A stretch of DNA of 59,154 nucleotides from Pseudomonas sp. NFACC02 (GTDB lineage Bacteria; Pseudomonadota; Gammaproteobacteria; Pseudomonadales; Pseudomonadaceae), in the NCBI RefSeq assembly GCF_900110765.1, contig NZ_FOEO01000022.1, positions 21,399 through 80,552 on the forward strand, written 5' to 3'. Of the stretch, positions 8,742 to 17,464 are shown in pieces; the stretch's first letter is position 1; each line of letters begins with the position of its first letter. The notes under the pieces are model-generated. The model searched no databases, was not told the DNA's origin, and worked only from the letters and a program-made list of their open reading frames with translations. Made by a program: the position numbers and the translations under genes.

Positions 8742-8931
8742 GTCTGTCCCTGGTGTCGTGGGTTATCAATGCGTTTGTTGTGGCGCCACACGTTAGCAGT
8801 TTTCTGAGGAAGGTCATCCTCGGGCAATTCCGTTGCTGAGCCGGCGACCCATTCATAAGCATCGCGCGGCGGAGGCTCGACATTCGTTTGAATTGGCGTG
8901 TGAAAAAAGCGTGAAAAGCGCTTTGGATACA

Positions 8932-8951
8932 TATAGTAATCATTCTCACTA
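8932..8951. promoter_or_regulatory. Fur-box-like operator upstream of the siderophore receptor
   Basis: The sequence TATAGTAATCATTCTCACTA, read on the minus strand as GAGAATGATTAC, resembles the Fur consensus built from GATAAT units, and its outer arms (ATAGTA/CACTAT) are near-symmetric. It sits just upstream of the TTG start proposed for the TonB-dependent receptor, where it would block transcription in iron-replete cells. It overlaps the alternative ATG at 8951, which argues that translation starts further downstream. Confidence 0.6.
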
Positions 8952-8992
8952 TGATTCAGAATCCGGTTTTTTATGGATCAGGAATCGAGACC

Positions 8993-11101
8993 TTGAATCG
9001 TTGTGTTTCCGTCACGTTGCTCTTCGCCAGCGCCGTCAGCAGCCTATCCTCCGTGCAGGCTGCCGGTGAAATGACATTGCCCGCCACGCAAATCGAGGAC
9101 ATTGCCGCTCAGGATGACGCGCAAAGCGTGGGGTATGTGGGAAAGCCATCTTCCAGCACCACGAAGCTCGGGCTGACCAACAAAGAAACACCCCAGGCGA
9201 TCACCACCATCACGCGTGACCAGATCAACGATTACAAAATGAACAGCGTGAAAGATGCCTTGCGTTTTGCACCGTCGCTGACCGTCGAGCAAAGCGAAAC
9301 CGACCGAACGGAGTTCACTTCGCGCGGTTTTGAAATCAACAGCTTCGAATTTGACGGAATGAACATGCCGTTCACCCAGACCATCCTCAACGGTGATCTG
9401 GACATGGCCGAATACGAGCAGATCGACGTGCTGCATGGTGCGAACGGTTTGATGAGCGGGACGGGCAACCCGTCTGCCACGGTCAACTTCGTGCGCAAGC
9501 GACCGACGAGCGACTTTCAGGCGCAGATCGACACCAGCGTGGGTTCATGGGACACCCGTCGCGTCGATGTCGACGTCTCCGGGCCACTGACAGACGCCGG
9601 AAATGTTCGTGGACGTTTCATCTACGCGCATGAAAAAGGCAATTCGTGGATGGACCGCTACAGCCACGAGAAGAACGTCGCGGCAGGCATGTTGGCATTC
9701 GACCTGTCCGACGCCGACACACTGACCGTCGGTTTCTCTCAGCACAACAGCGACTCGAATGGCAGCAGCTGGGGCAACCTGCCTTTGGTCGACAGCAATA
9801 ACAACCCTATCCATTACTCAAGTCGGAGCGCCAACGTCGGCCAACCGTGGTCCTACTGGAACATCCATACGCAGCGCGTCTTCGCCGAGCTGAAGCATGA
9901 CTTCGGCAATGGCTGGAACGCCACGCTTACCGGCACCGGCGTTACCGAATATCAGAACAGCAGCATGCTGTATGTCGCCAGTGTCATTGACGACGATGCA
10001 ACGGCGTTCTCCGCGCAAACCTCCGGTCGCTCACACCAGTTGATCGGCGAAGCGAAAGTTTCCGGCCCGTTCAGCCTGTTCGGTCGTGACCATGAGCTGA
10101 CCTTCGGCGCCAGCTATGGCCGCACGCACCAGAGGGCGCGCGAGTACGACGCGGCGGAAAAGGGGTATTACAACACCTCGTTCGCCAGCATTCTGGCCGG
10201 CACCGAGGCGCCACCTCAATTCCTCTACACCAGCGATATCAACACCCAGAACATCATTGACCGGCAGAAAAGCCTGTTCGCTGGCGCGCGCTTCAGTCTG
10301 GCGGATGACCTGCACTGGATTGCCGGTGCGCGCATGCTCAGCACTGACGGTACGGGCGAGAGTTATGGCGTCGATCACGCGCAGCGCGAGCACGGCAAGG
10401 TCACGCCGTACACCGGGCTGGTGTATGACCTGAACAATGAGTGGAGCCTGTATACCAGCTGGACGCAAATCTATAACCCGCAATACGGCTATGCCGGTAT
10501 TGATGGAAAACCGGTCGACCCACTCGAAGGCAAGAGCCTGGAGGCGGGCATCAAGGGCAGCGTGCTGGATGAGCGCCTGAACCTGACGGCGGCGGTGTTC
10601 AAGACCGAGCAGAGCAACGTTGTCGCGCTGGATCAATCCGTTCAGGTCGGTTCTCAGTACCGTTACCCTTCCGGCGATTACAAGAGCCATGGCATTGAGC
10701 TCGAAGCGTCGGGCGAAGCGCTGCCAGGGCTGGATCTGCTGGCGGGTTACACCTACGTGCATGTCGAAAATGAAGACGGCGATAAATCACGCCGGTATGT
10801 TCCGACGCACAGCTTGCGTGGCATGGCGACCTACCGGTTGCCAGGCTTGCCACAGGCTCGAATCGGCACGCGCGTGAGCTGGCAGAGCGGTATTCAGAAC
10901 GACAACATCAGCGTGATTCGCCAGAACGCCTACGCGCTGGTCGACCTGCTGGCCAGCTACGACATCGACAGCAACTGGAGCGCGGCGCTGAACGTGAACA
11001 ACGTCACCGACCGCAAGTACCTGACGTCGTTGTACAGCGGCACCGCCAGCAACTACGGGGCGCCACGCAATGTGACCGCTTCGCTGACCTGGAGGTACTG
11101 A
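8993..11101 (+). CDS. TonB-dependent siderophore receptor
   Basis: Outer membrane receptor of about 702 residues. A signal peptide (NRCVSVTLLFASAVSSLSSVQA) is followed by the plug domain (KETPQAITTITRDQINDYKM; ALRFAPSL; VLHGANGLMSGTGNPSATVN) and a 22-strand barrel ending in the C-terminal aromatic (SLTWRY). The family fits ferric siderophore receptors of the FpvA/FhuE/FoxA kind. There is no N-terminal signalling domain, so it should not control its own sigma factor. I prefer the TTG at 8993, which has AGGA at 8980-8983; an in-frame ATG at 8951 lacks a ribosome binding site and lies in the Fur-box-like site. A hairpin at 11117-11140 follows the stop. The ligand is unknown. Confidence 0.9.
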   Translation: MNRCVSVTLLFASAVSSLSSVQAAGEMTLPATQIEDIAAQDDAQSVGYVGKPSSSTTKLGLTNKETPQAITTITRDQINDYKMNSVKDALRFAPSLTVEQSETDRTEFTSRGFEINSFEFDGMNMPFTQTILNGDLDMAEYEQIDVLHGANGLMSGTGNPSATVNFVRKRPTSDFQAQIDTSVGSWDTRRVDVDVSGPLTDAGNVRGRFIYAHEKGNSWMDRYSHEKNVAAGMLAFDLSDADTLTVGFSQHNSDSNGSSWGNLPLVDSNNNPIHYSSRSANVGQPWSYWNIHTQRVFAELKHDFGNGWNATLTGTGVTEYQNSSMLYVASVIDDDATAFSAQTSGRSHQLIGEAKVSGPFSLFGRDHELTFGASYGRTHQRAREYDAAEKGYYNTSFASILAGTEAPPQFLYTSDINTQNIIDRQKSLFAGARFSLADDLHWIAGARMLSTDGTGESYGVDHAQREHGKVTPYTGLVYDLNNEWSLYTSWTQIYNPQYGYAGIDGKPVDPLEGKSLEAGIKGSVLDERLNLTAAVFKTEQSNVVALDQSVQVGSQYRYPSGDYKSHGIELEASGEALPGLDLLAGYTYVHVENEDGDKSRRYVPTHSLRGMATYRLPGLPQARIGTRVSWQSGIQNDNISVIRQNAYALVDLLASYDIDSNWSAALNVNNVTDRKYLTSLYSGTASNYGAPRNVTASLTWRY

Positions 11102-11156
11102 TACGTTGCCGGTCGCGTGAGCCTCTTTGAAGAGGTTCACGCCGATGCGCTGGGTG

Positions 11157-11666
11157 CTATTCACCCGGCTCGGGCAATGGCTCCGCGTCTGGCGGGTTTT
11201 TGTAGGAAATGTGGCTGATGTACCAGGTGGCTTCTCCGGTCGGCGTCTGCACCACCACCTCGTCGCCTTGCTCTTTTTTGAGCAGCGCACGGGCCATGGG
11301 GGAGTCGATGGAGATGTAGTCCATGCGGCCGTAGATTTCGTCGTAGCCCACGATGCGAAAGCGTTTGCTGTCGCCGTCATCGTTTTCGATTTCGACCCAC
11401 GCGCCGAAGAACACCCGACCTTCCTGCTCGGGGGCATAGTCCACCACGCGCATGTCCTCCAGGCGCTTGCGCAGGTAGCGCACGCGGCGGTCGATTTCAC
11501 GCAGCAGCTTCTTGTTGTATTGATAGTCGGCGTTCTCGCTGCGATCACCCAGGGACGCCGCCCAGGCGACTTTCTGGGTGATTTCCGGGCGGTAGACGCG
11601 CCACAGGTGGTCGAGTTCTTGCTTGAGGGCGGTGTGGCCCTGGCGGGTACTGATATTGGTGCTCAA
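11157..11666 (-). CDS. greB: Transcription elongation factor GreB
   Basis: A 169-residue Gre factor. The N-terminal coiled coil (about residues 1-80) contains the acidic tip region GDRSENADYQYNKKLLREID, used to stimulate cleavage of backtracked RNA in RNA polymerase, and the C-terminal FKBP-like domain includes VGYDEIYGRMDYISIDSPMA. These features and the length distinguish GreB from GreA. It lies downstream of the ybbA-ybbP pair on the same strand, as in P. aeruginosa. Confidence 0.95.
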   Translation of the reverse strand: MSTNISTRQGHTALKQELDHLWRVYRPEITQKVAWAASLGDRSENADYQYNKKLLREIDRRVRYLRKRLEDMRVVDYAPEQEGRVFFGAWVEIENDDGDSKRFRIVGYDEIYGRMDYISIDSPMARALLKKEQGDEVVVQTPTGEATWYISHISYKNPPDAEPLPEPGE

Positions 11667-11772
11667 AGCATTTCTCGATGGTCGCTGTTCGAGGGGCGGC
11701 CGTCAGGGATGAGCGGCCAAGCGCGATGCCGACATCTTTGCCGCCGACACCCCGCCGGTCAACCCTTGTTGC

Positions 11773-14286
11773 TCAGCCTTCGCGCAGTACGGTCAGCGGA
11801 CTGGCGTTCAGTGCCCGCCGTGTGCCAAACACGCCTGCGCCGCCCACCAGCGCAGCGCCGATCAACGGCAGCACCAGCAACCAGGCATGCGGATGCCATT
11901 CCAGATTGAACGCGTAGCGGTAGAGCGCAAAACTGACCAGCTCGCAGCCCAGTGCCGCCAGGACGCCACTGACCGCGCCCAACAGGCCGAATTCGATGCG
12001 ACGTGCCTTGATCAGCAGTGCCCGGTTAGCGCCCAGGGCCCTGAGCAGCGCACCCTGACGAATGCGCTCGTCAAGCGTGGCCTGCAAGCCGGAGAACAGC
12101 ACCGCCAAGCCTGCGGCCAGCACGAACAACAGCACGTACTGCACCGCCAGCGTGACCTGGTCCAGGATGCTGCGCAGTTGTTCCAGCAAGGCTTCCACCT
12201 GCAGGATGGTCACGGCGGGAAACGCACGGGACAGCTCGACGATCTTTTGGTCGTTGCCGGGCGCCAGATAGAAGCTGGTCAGGTAGGTGGTCGGGACATC
12301 CTTGAGCGTGCCGGGCTGGAAGATCATGAAAAAGTTGGGCTGGAACGTGTCCCAGTTGATGTCCCGCAGGCTGGTGACTTTCACCTCATGGTTCGCGCCG
12401 CCAATCACAAAACTCAATGTGTCGCCGAGCTTCATGTTCAGGCTCCTGGCCAGCTTGGTTTCAACCGAGACACCCGGGATCTCATCGGCGGCGGGCGGCT
12501 GATCGCTGGTCCACCATTGGCCTTCCGTGATGCTGTTGCCTTCGGGGAGGTTGGCGGACCAGGTCAGGTTGAGATCGCGCTGAGTGGCGTTTTCGCCGCG
12601 TGAATCCTTCGTCACGAACTTGCTCACCGGCTCGCCGTTGATGCTCATCAACCGCCCTGGAATCATGGGGTACAGCGGCGCGCTGTGGGTCGACAGTTGA
12701 CTCATGCGTTCGGCGAAGTGATCACGTTCCGTGGGCAGGATGTTCAGCGCGAAATAGTTGGGGGCATCCTTGGGCAACTGGTTCTGCCAGGTGTCGAGCA
12801 GTTCGCCGCGCAGCAGCGCGATCAGTCCCATCGACAGCAGAATCAGGCCAAATGCCAACGATTGCCCGGCGGCCGCCATCGGATGACGCAGCAGTTGCCC
12901 CAGGCCTAAACGCCACGGCAAGGAGGCACCGGCCAGCAGGCGCCGTAGACTTTGCAGCGCCAGCAGCAGGACACCGCCCAGCACCACGGCGGCGATCAGG
13001 CCACCGCCGAGCAGGGCGAAAGTCAGTACCAGATCCAGGCTCAAGCGCCACATGATGAGGCCCAGCGCCAGCAGTGCAGCGCCGTAGACCAGCCAGCTGC
13101 TGGCCGGAATGGGGAGCATGTCGCGACGCAGCACGCGCAGCGGCGGAACCCGGCCCAGTGCGGCCAAAGGCGGCAAGGCAAACCCGGCCAGTGCGACCAG
13201 GCCTGTACCGATACCCGCGAGTGCGGGCAACCATCCTCCCGGCGGAACAGCGGCGGGCAGCAGGTTCTCCAGCAGATAAAACAGCCCCAATTGGGCGAAC
13301 CAGCCGAGCAGGGCGCCTGCAACGCTGGCCACGATGCCAAGCATCGCCAGTTGCAGACTGAAAAGCACCAGCGCTTCGTTGCGCGACAGGCCCAGGCAGC
13401 GCAGCAGTGCACTGGCATCGAACCGTCGCACGGCAAAGCGGGCAGCCGACAGCGCGACTGCAACACCGGCCAACAGCACGGCCACGAGACTGGCCATGTT
13501 CAGATAGCGCTCGGCTTTGCCCAGCGCCCCGCCAATCTGTTGGTTGCCATCGCGGGCGTCGTCGATCTTCTGATTCGCCGCCAGAGCAGGCTCGATGGCT
13601 TTACGATACGCCGCGAGGTTTTCCGGCGTGCCGCGCCACAGGTCGCGAAAACTGACGCGGCTTCCCGGTTGCACGACCTTGGTGGCCGCCAGATCCGCCA
13701 TGTTTATCATGACCCGTGGCGTCAGGCTGTAAAAATTGCCCGCGCGGTCAGGCTCATAGGTCAGGACGCGAGTCAGCCTGAGCGTGGTCGAACCGACATC
13801 GATGCTGTCTCCCACCTTGAGATTGAGCGCAGCCAGCACACGCGCTTCCGCCCAGGCCTCACCGGGTTGTGGCTCGCCTCCGGCAACTTCCGGTTGGTAG
13901 GGCGCATCGGCGCTTTTCAGTTCGCCTCGCAACGGATAAGCCGCGTCCACCGCTTTGACGCTCGCCAGTTGAATGCCGTTGTCGGTCGCCACCACGCTGG
14001 AAAAGATCACGATGTGCGAATGATCGAGTTTAAGCGCGATTCCCGCTTCGATCTGCTCAGGGCTGGCCGGGGTCGAGCCGCTGAGAATCAGGTCCGCGCC
14101 GAGAAACTCGGTGGCGCGCAGCAGCATCGCGCTGTTCAGTCGAGCGCCGAAATAACCGATGGCGGTACTGGCCGCCACGGCGACCACGAGGGCGAAAAAC
14201 AACACGCGCAGCTCTCCCGCGCGGGCATCGCGCAGCAACTGGCGGGCAGCGAGGCTGAGCAGACGGGCAAACGGCAGACGTGCCAT
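11773..14286 (-). CDS. ybbP: ABC transporter permease, FtsX-like (YbbP family)
   Basis: An 837-residue inner membrane protein with the YbbP layout: an N-terminal membrane helix (VLFFALVVAVAASTAIGYFG), a large periplasmic domain, and two blocks of FtsX-type helices (LVAVLLAGVAVALSAARFAV; LLFVLAAGLAVLFSGLQATL; final LLVLPLIGAALVGGAGVFGT). Members pair with a LolD-like ATPase and are thought to act on envelope lipids or proteins rather than to import solutes. The ATG at 14286 overlaps the ybbA stop by one base (TGATG), indicating coupled translation; a TTG one codon earlier is possible. Confidence 0.9.
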   Translation of the reverse strand: MARLPFARLLSLAARQLLRDARAGELRVLFFALVVAVAASTAIGYFGARLNSAMLLRATEFLGADLILSGSTPASPEQIEAGIALKLDHSHIVIFSSVVATDNGIQLASVKAVDAAYPLRGELKSADAPYQPEVAGGEPQPGEAWAEARVLAALNLKVGDSIDVGSTTLRLTRVLTYEPDRAGNFYSLTPRVMINMADLAATKVVQPGSRVSFRDLWRGTPENLAAYRKAIEPALAANQKIDDARDGNQQIGGALGKAERYLNMASLVAVLLAGVAVALSAARFAVRRFDASALLRCLGLSRNEALVLFSLQLAMLGIVASVAGALLGWFAQLGLFYLLENLLPAAVPPGGWLPALAGIGTGLVALAGFALPPLAALGRVPPLRVLRRDMLPIPASSWLVYGAALLALGLIMWRLSLDLVLTFALLGGGLIAAVVLGGVLLLALQSLRRLLAGASLPWRLGLGQLLRHPMAAAGQSLAFGLILLSMGLIALLRGELLDTWQNQLPKDAPNYFALNILPTERDHFAERMSQLSTHSAPLYPMIPGRLMSINGEPVSKFVTKDSRGENATQRDLNLTWSANLPEGNSITEGQWWTSDQPPAADEIPGVSVETKLARSLNMKLGDTLSFVIGGANHEVKVTSLRDINWDTFQPNFFMIFQPGTLKDVPTTYLTSFYLAPGNDQKIVELSRAFPAVTILQVEALLEQLRSILDQVTLAVQYVLLFVLAAGLAVLFSGLQATLDERIRQGALLRALGANRALLIKARRIEFGLLGAVSGVLAALGCELVSFALYRYAFNLEWHPHAWLLVLPLIGAALVGGAGVFGTRRALNASPLTVLREG

Positions 14287-14969
14287 CAAGGCTCCATAGG
14301 GGTGACGAGACGGCCACCTTCAAGTCGGATCAGGCGCCGGCATCGATGGGCCAGACGTTCATCGTGGGTCACCAGCACCAGTGTGGTGTTGCGCTCCTGG
14401 TTCAGTTCGAACAGCAGGTTGCTGATGCGCTCGCCGGTGTGGCTGTCGAGGTTGCCGGTGGGTTCGTCGGCAAACAGCACATCAGGGTCGGCCGCGAAGG
14501 CGCGGGCGATAGCCACCCGCTGCTGCTCGCCGCCAGACAACTGTCGAGGCGTGTGGGTCAGTCGCTGGCCCAGACCGACTCGTTCCAGCAGATGGCGTGC
14601 CCGTTCGCGGGCGTCCTTGCGGCCCTCGAGCTCCATGGGCAACATGACGTTTTCCAGCGCATTGAGGCTGTCTAGCAACTGGAAAGACTGGAACACGAAG
14701 CCGACGTGCTCGGCGCGTACCCTGGCCCGTTGATCTTCATCCAGCTCACTGAGGTTGCGCCCTGAAAGCGTCACCGCGCCCGCGCTGGGCAAATCCAGAC
14801 CGGCCAGCAGGCCCAGCAGCGTAGATTTCCCGGAACCCGAGGCGCCAACGATGGCCAGCGTGTCGCCCTTGTTTAGTTCCAGGGAGAGTTCGTGCAGGAT
14901 GGTCAAGTCACCTTCGGTGCTTGGGACCACTTTGCTAAGGTGCCGAGCACTGAGAATACTTTCGCTCAT
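14286..14969 (-). CDS. ybbA: ABC transporter ATP-binding protein (YbbA, LolD-like)
   Basis: A 227-residue ATPase with Walker A GASGSGKST, a Q-loop in FVFQSFQL, the signature LSGGEQQRVAIARA, Walker B VLFADEPTGNLD and a switch histidine in VTHDE. It should power the YbbP permease encoded immediately downstream. Its start codon is only ten bases from the tesA start on the other strand, so the tesA ribosome binding site overlaps its first codon and each gene's promoter must lie inside the other coding sequence. The same divergent arrangement is known from E. coli. Confidence 0.95.
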   Translation of the reverse strand: MSESILSARHLSKVVPSTEGDLTILHELSLELNKGDTLAIVGASGSGKSTLLGLLAGLDLPSAGAVTLSGRNLSELDEDQRARVRAEHVGFVFQSFQLLDSLNALENVMLPMELEGRKDARERARHLLERVGLGQRLTHTPRQLSGGEQQRVAIARAFAADPDVLFADEPTGNLDSHTGERISNLLFELNQERNTTLVLVTHDERLAHRCRRLIRLEGGRLVTPMEP

Positions 14970-14979
14970 GGAGAATCCG

Positions 14980-15585
14980 ATGCGTGCGTGGTTTTTAAGT
15001 GCTGGCCTGGGGTTGCTGCTGTTGTCTCAAGGGGCGATGGCAGGCACGGTGCTGATCGTTGGCGATAGTATCAGCGCGGCTTTCGGCCTGGATACCCGTC
15101 TGGGCTGGGTCGCTTTGCTGGAACAGCGCCTGGCGGAGCAGGGTTACAAGGATAAAGTGGTCAACGCGTCGATCAGCGGCGACACCAGTGCAGGCGGACA
15201 GGCGCGGCTTCCGGCGCTGCTTGCAGAGCACAAGCCGGATCTCGTGATTCTGGAACTGGGCGGTAACGATGGACTGCGTGGCCAGCCTCCGGCGCAATTG
15301 CAACAAAATCTTGCGTCGATGATCGACACCTCACGTGCCGCCGGGGCCAAGGTGTTGCTGCTGGGCATGCAGATTCCACCGAACTATGGCGCGCGTTATA
15401 CCCAGGCCTTCAAAGAGGTGTACAGCAACCTTGCGGCCGAGAAGAAGGTCGCGCTGGTGCCGTTCATGCTCGAAGGGGTGGGTGGCGTTCCCGAATACAC
15501 CCAGGCGGACGGCCTGCACCCGGCCGCGAATGCGCAGGGTCGGTTGCTGGAGAATGTCTGGCCGGAGTTGAAGGCGTTGCTTTAG
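14980..15585 (+). CDS. tesA: Arylesterase / acyl-CoA thioesterase I / lysophospholipase (SGNH hydrolase)
   Basis: A 201-residue secreted SGNH hydrolase. The signal peptide MRAWFLSAGLGLLLLSQGAMA is followed by the catalytic serine block VLIVGDSISAAFG, the glycine of NASISGDTSAGG, the asparagine of LELGGNDGLRG and the D-H pair of QADGLHP. It hydrolyses thioesters, short esters and lysophospholipids in the periplasm. The ATG at 14980 has GGAG at 14970-14973. It is divergent from ybbA by ten bases. Confidence 0.95.
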   Translation: MRAWFLSAGLGLLLLSQGAMAGTVLIVGDSISAAFGLDTRLGWVALLEQRLAEQGYKDKVVNASISGDTSAGGQARLPALLAEHKPDLVILELGGNDGLRGQPPAQLQQNLASMIDTSRAAGAKVLLLGMQIPPNYGARYTQAFKEVYSNLAAEKKVALVPFMLEGVGGVPEYTQADGLHPAANAQGRLLENVWPELKALL

Positions 15586-15926
15586 GAAGGTTGGCTCGGG
15601 ATGGTGACTCTGATGCCCTTCGGGCCTATTCGCCAGCAAGCCGGCTCCCACATTTTTTGCAACGTGCCGCAGCCTGAAGACTCGCCTAGTCCGCCTTGGG
15701 GGATCTAAGCCAATCTCAAGCGAACTCATAAGGCTGACAACTCGATCCCTCAGGCTGCGGCACGTTTAAGCAAATGTAGGAGCCGGCTTGCTGGCGAAAG
15801 GGCCCGAAGGGCATCAAAGTCACAATCTCAAGCCATCCCATCCAAAGCTTCAGAGCCAATCTCAAGCCAACCCTTTTCCAAAACAAGGCTTTCGGCTAAT
15901 GTGGCGCCCCCTTACTGGAGCCCCCG
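15586..15926. repeat. Long inverted repeat pair of a REP-type element (arms 15611-15677 and 15750-15817)
   Basis: This gene-free stretch holds two nearly identical copies, in opposite orientation, of an element about 67 bases long containing 'gatgcccttcgggcc', 'cgccagcaagccggctcc' and 'aacgtgccgcagcctga'. The transcript could fold into one long hairpin. A shorter direct repeat 'agccaatctcaag' occurs at about 15709, 15851 and, in part, at 15821. It probably ends tesA transcription. No gene is visible. Confidence 0.8.
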
Positions 15927-16223
15927 ATGCCGCGCCGTCCCGCCTGGTCCCTTTTTGCCTATCAACTGATCGAGCCCGATGAGCAGCTCGACTTGTTCGC
16001 GTGCCAGGAAGTTCGAGTGCATCTGGCCGCCCGGCAACTGGAGTTGGCCGGTTCCGCTGACCGTACTTTGTGTGGCAGCCTGCTGCCCGCGCAGCCACGC
16101 TGGTCCAGCGTCGAGCAGACAATTTACCAGGATGAGCGTCTGTGCCCGTTGTGCCGGGCGATCATCGATGCACAGCGGCGCGGATGGAATCCCATCTGGC
16201 CCGAGCTGGACACGGGCGAGTAA
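15927..16223 (+). CDS. Conserved hypothetical protein (98 aa) with C-terminal CxxC
   Basis: A 98-residue soluble protein beginning MPRRPAWSLFAYQLIEPDEQ with a C-terminal LCPLCRAIIDAQRRG segment; two further cysteines lie nearer the N terminus. The CxxC may bind a metal such as zinc. The position between tesA and the L,D-transpeptidase gene matches a hypothetical gene at the same place in P. aeruginosa (PA2855 region), which supports it being real. Its function is unknown. Confidence 0.65.
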   Translation: MPRRPAWSLFAYQLIEPDEQLDLFACQEVRVHLAARQLELAGSADRTLCGSLLPAQPRWSSVEQTIYQDERLCPLCRAIIDAQRRGWNPIWPELDTGE

Positions 16224-16305
16224 GCCGTCGCGCCTACTCCCGAAGCCCCTTGGGTGCGTGTACAATCGCGCTCATCAAGCCTCCCGTTTACCCAAGGATT
16301 CCCGG

Positions 16306-17274
16306 ATGTTGTCGCGCATTCCAGCTTTCGCCCGCTGTCTGTCGCTTGCTGCACTGTGTGCGGCTGGCCCTGTCTCCGCTCTGGAGTTCCCGTTGCCGCC
16401 GCCCGGCGAAGACATCATCGGGGCGGTCCAGACCGTCACCGCCAAGTACGAAGACACGTTTGCCGACCTCGGCACCAAATACGATCTGGGCTACCTGGAA
16501 ATGATTGCCGCCAACCCCGGCGTCGACGCCTGGCTGCCGGGCGCCGGGACTCAGATCGTTCTGCCGACCCGCTTCATCCTGCCGCCGGGTCCGCGTGAAG
16601 GGATCGTCATCAACCTTGCCGAATACCGGTTGTACTACTACCCGAAAGGCCAGAACGTGGTGTACACCTTCCCGCTGGGTATTGGCCGTGAAGGCTGGGG
16701 CTCGCCGGTGTCCACCACCAAGGTGACCGCCAAGACACCCAATCCGACCTGGACGCCGCCCGCTTCGGTCAAAGCCGAGCACGCCGCCGAAGGTGACATT
16801 CTGCCCAACGTGGTGCCCGCAGGGCCGGACAACCCGCTGGGGCCTTTCAAGTTCGGTCTGGGCTTGCCGGGTTACCTGATCCACGGTTCGAACAAGAAGT
16901 TCGGGATCGGCATGCGCACCAGCCACGGCTGCTTCCGCATGTACAACAACAACGTGCTGGAAATGGCCAGCATGGTGCCGGTCGGCACGACCGTGCGCAT
17001 CATCAACGAGCCCTACAAGTTCGGCATCAGTGGCGGCAAGGTGTACCTCGAAGCCCACACGCCGCTGGATGAAAGTGGCAACCCGTCGGTGGTGGATAAG
17101 CATACGGCCGTCATCAACGCGCTGCTCAAGCGTGATGACCTGGCCAACAACCTGAGAATCAATTGGGATGAAGTGCGTGATGTGGTCGCTGCCGAGGACG
17201 GCATGCCGGTCGAGATTGCGGTGCCCGGGACAGCCGCTCCGGCCGTGAACAATACGCCGGTGACGCTGCAGTAA
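16306..17274 (+). CDS. L,D-transpeptidase (ErfK/YbiS/YcfS/YnhG family)
   Basis: A 322-residue periplasmic enzyme. A signal peptide (about residues 1-26, ending PVSA) precedes a LysM-like peptidoglycan-binding segment (YEDTFADLGTKYDLGYLEMI) and a YkuD catalytic domain with the histidine and cysteine of IHGSNKKFGIGMRTSHGCFRM. Such enzymes join peptidoglycan stems to each other or to the C-terminal lysine of Braun-type lipoprotein. The gene faces oprI, the Pseudomonas lipoprotein, which fits the second role. The ATG at 16306 has AAGGA at 16294-16298. A strong terminator follows. Confidence 0.92.
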   Translation: MLSRIPAFARCLSLAALCAAGPVSALEFPLPPPGEDIIGAVQTVTAKYEDTFADLGTKYDLGYLEMIAANPGVDAWLPGAGTQIVLPTRFILPPGPREGIVINLAEYRLYYYPKGQNVVYTFPLGIGREGWGSPVSTTKVTAKTPNPTWTPPASVKAEHAAEGDILPNVVPAGPDNPLGPFKFGLGLPGYLIHGSNKKFGIGMRTSHGCFRMYNNNVLEMASMVPVGTTVRIINEPYKFGISGGKVYLEAHTPLDESGNPSVVDKHTAVINALLKRDDLANNLRINWDEVRDVVAAEDGMPVEIAVPGTAAPAVNNTPVTLQ

Positions 17275-17301
17275 CGGCGACGGTCTGACCTGACGCTGAT
17301 G

Positions 17302-17348
17302 CCCGTTCACCACGCTCTGCAATGCAGGGCAGGGTGAACGGGTTTTTT
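17302..17348 (+). terminator. Intrinsic terminator of the L,D-transpeptidase gene
   Basis: CCCGTTCACC pairs perfectly with GGTGAACGGG over ten base pairs and is followed directly by TTTTTT. It lies 27 bases after the stop codon. Confidence 0.88.
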
Positions 17349-17412
17349 ATTGCCTGATGGCCGCGCCGTGATCGGCGTTTCCGAAAAGCGTCCGGAAGGG
17401 GAAAACAGGCAA

Positions 17413-17443
17413 CAAAAAAGCCGACCCGAAACCGGATCGGCTT
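17413..17443 (-). terminator. Intrinsic terminator of oprI
   Basis: On the minus strand AAGCCGATCC pairs with GGGTCGGCTT (one G-T) around a short loop and is followed by a run of T. It lies about 20 bases after the oprI stop. Together with the opposing terminator at 17302-17348 it insulates the two convergent genes. Confidence 0.85.
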
Positions 17444-17464
17444 GTTAATAATCCCGAAGGATTA

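Noticed and set aside
12952..14733. Plus-strand open frame of 593 codons opposite ybbP
   Set aside because: The residues are rich in Q, R and H as expected for a shadow frame, and ybbP on the other strand is a clear family member.
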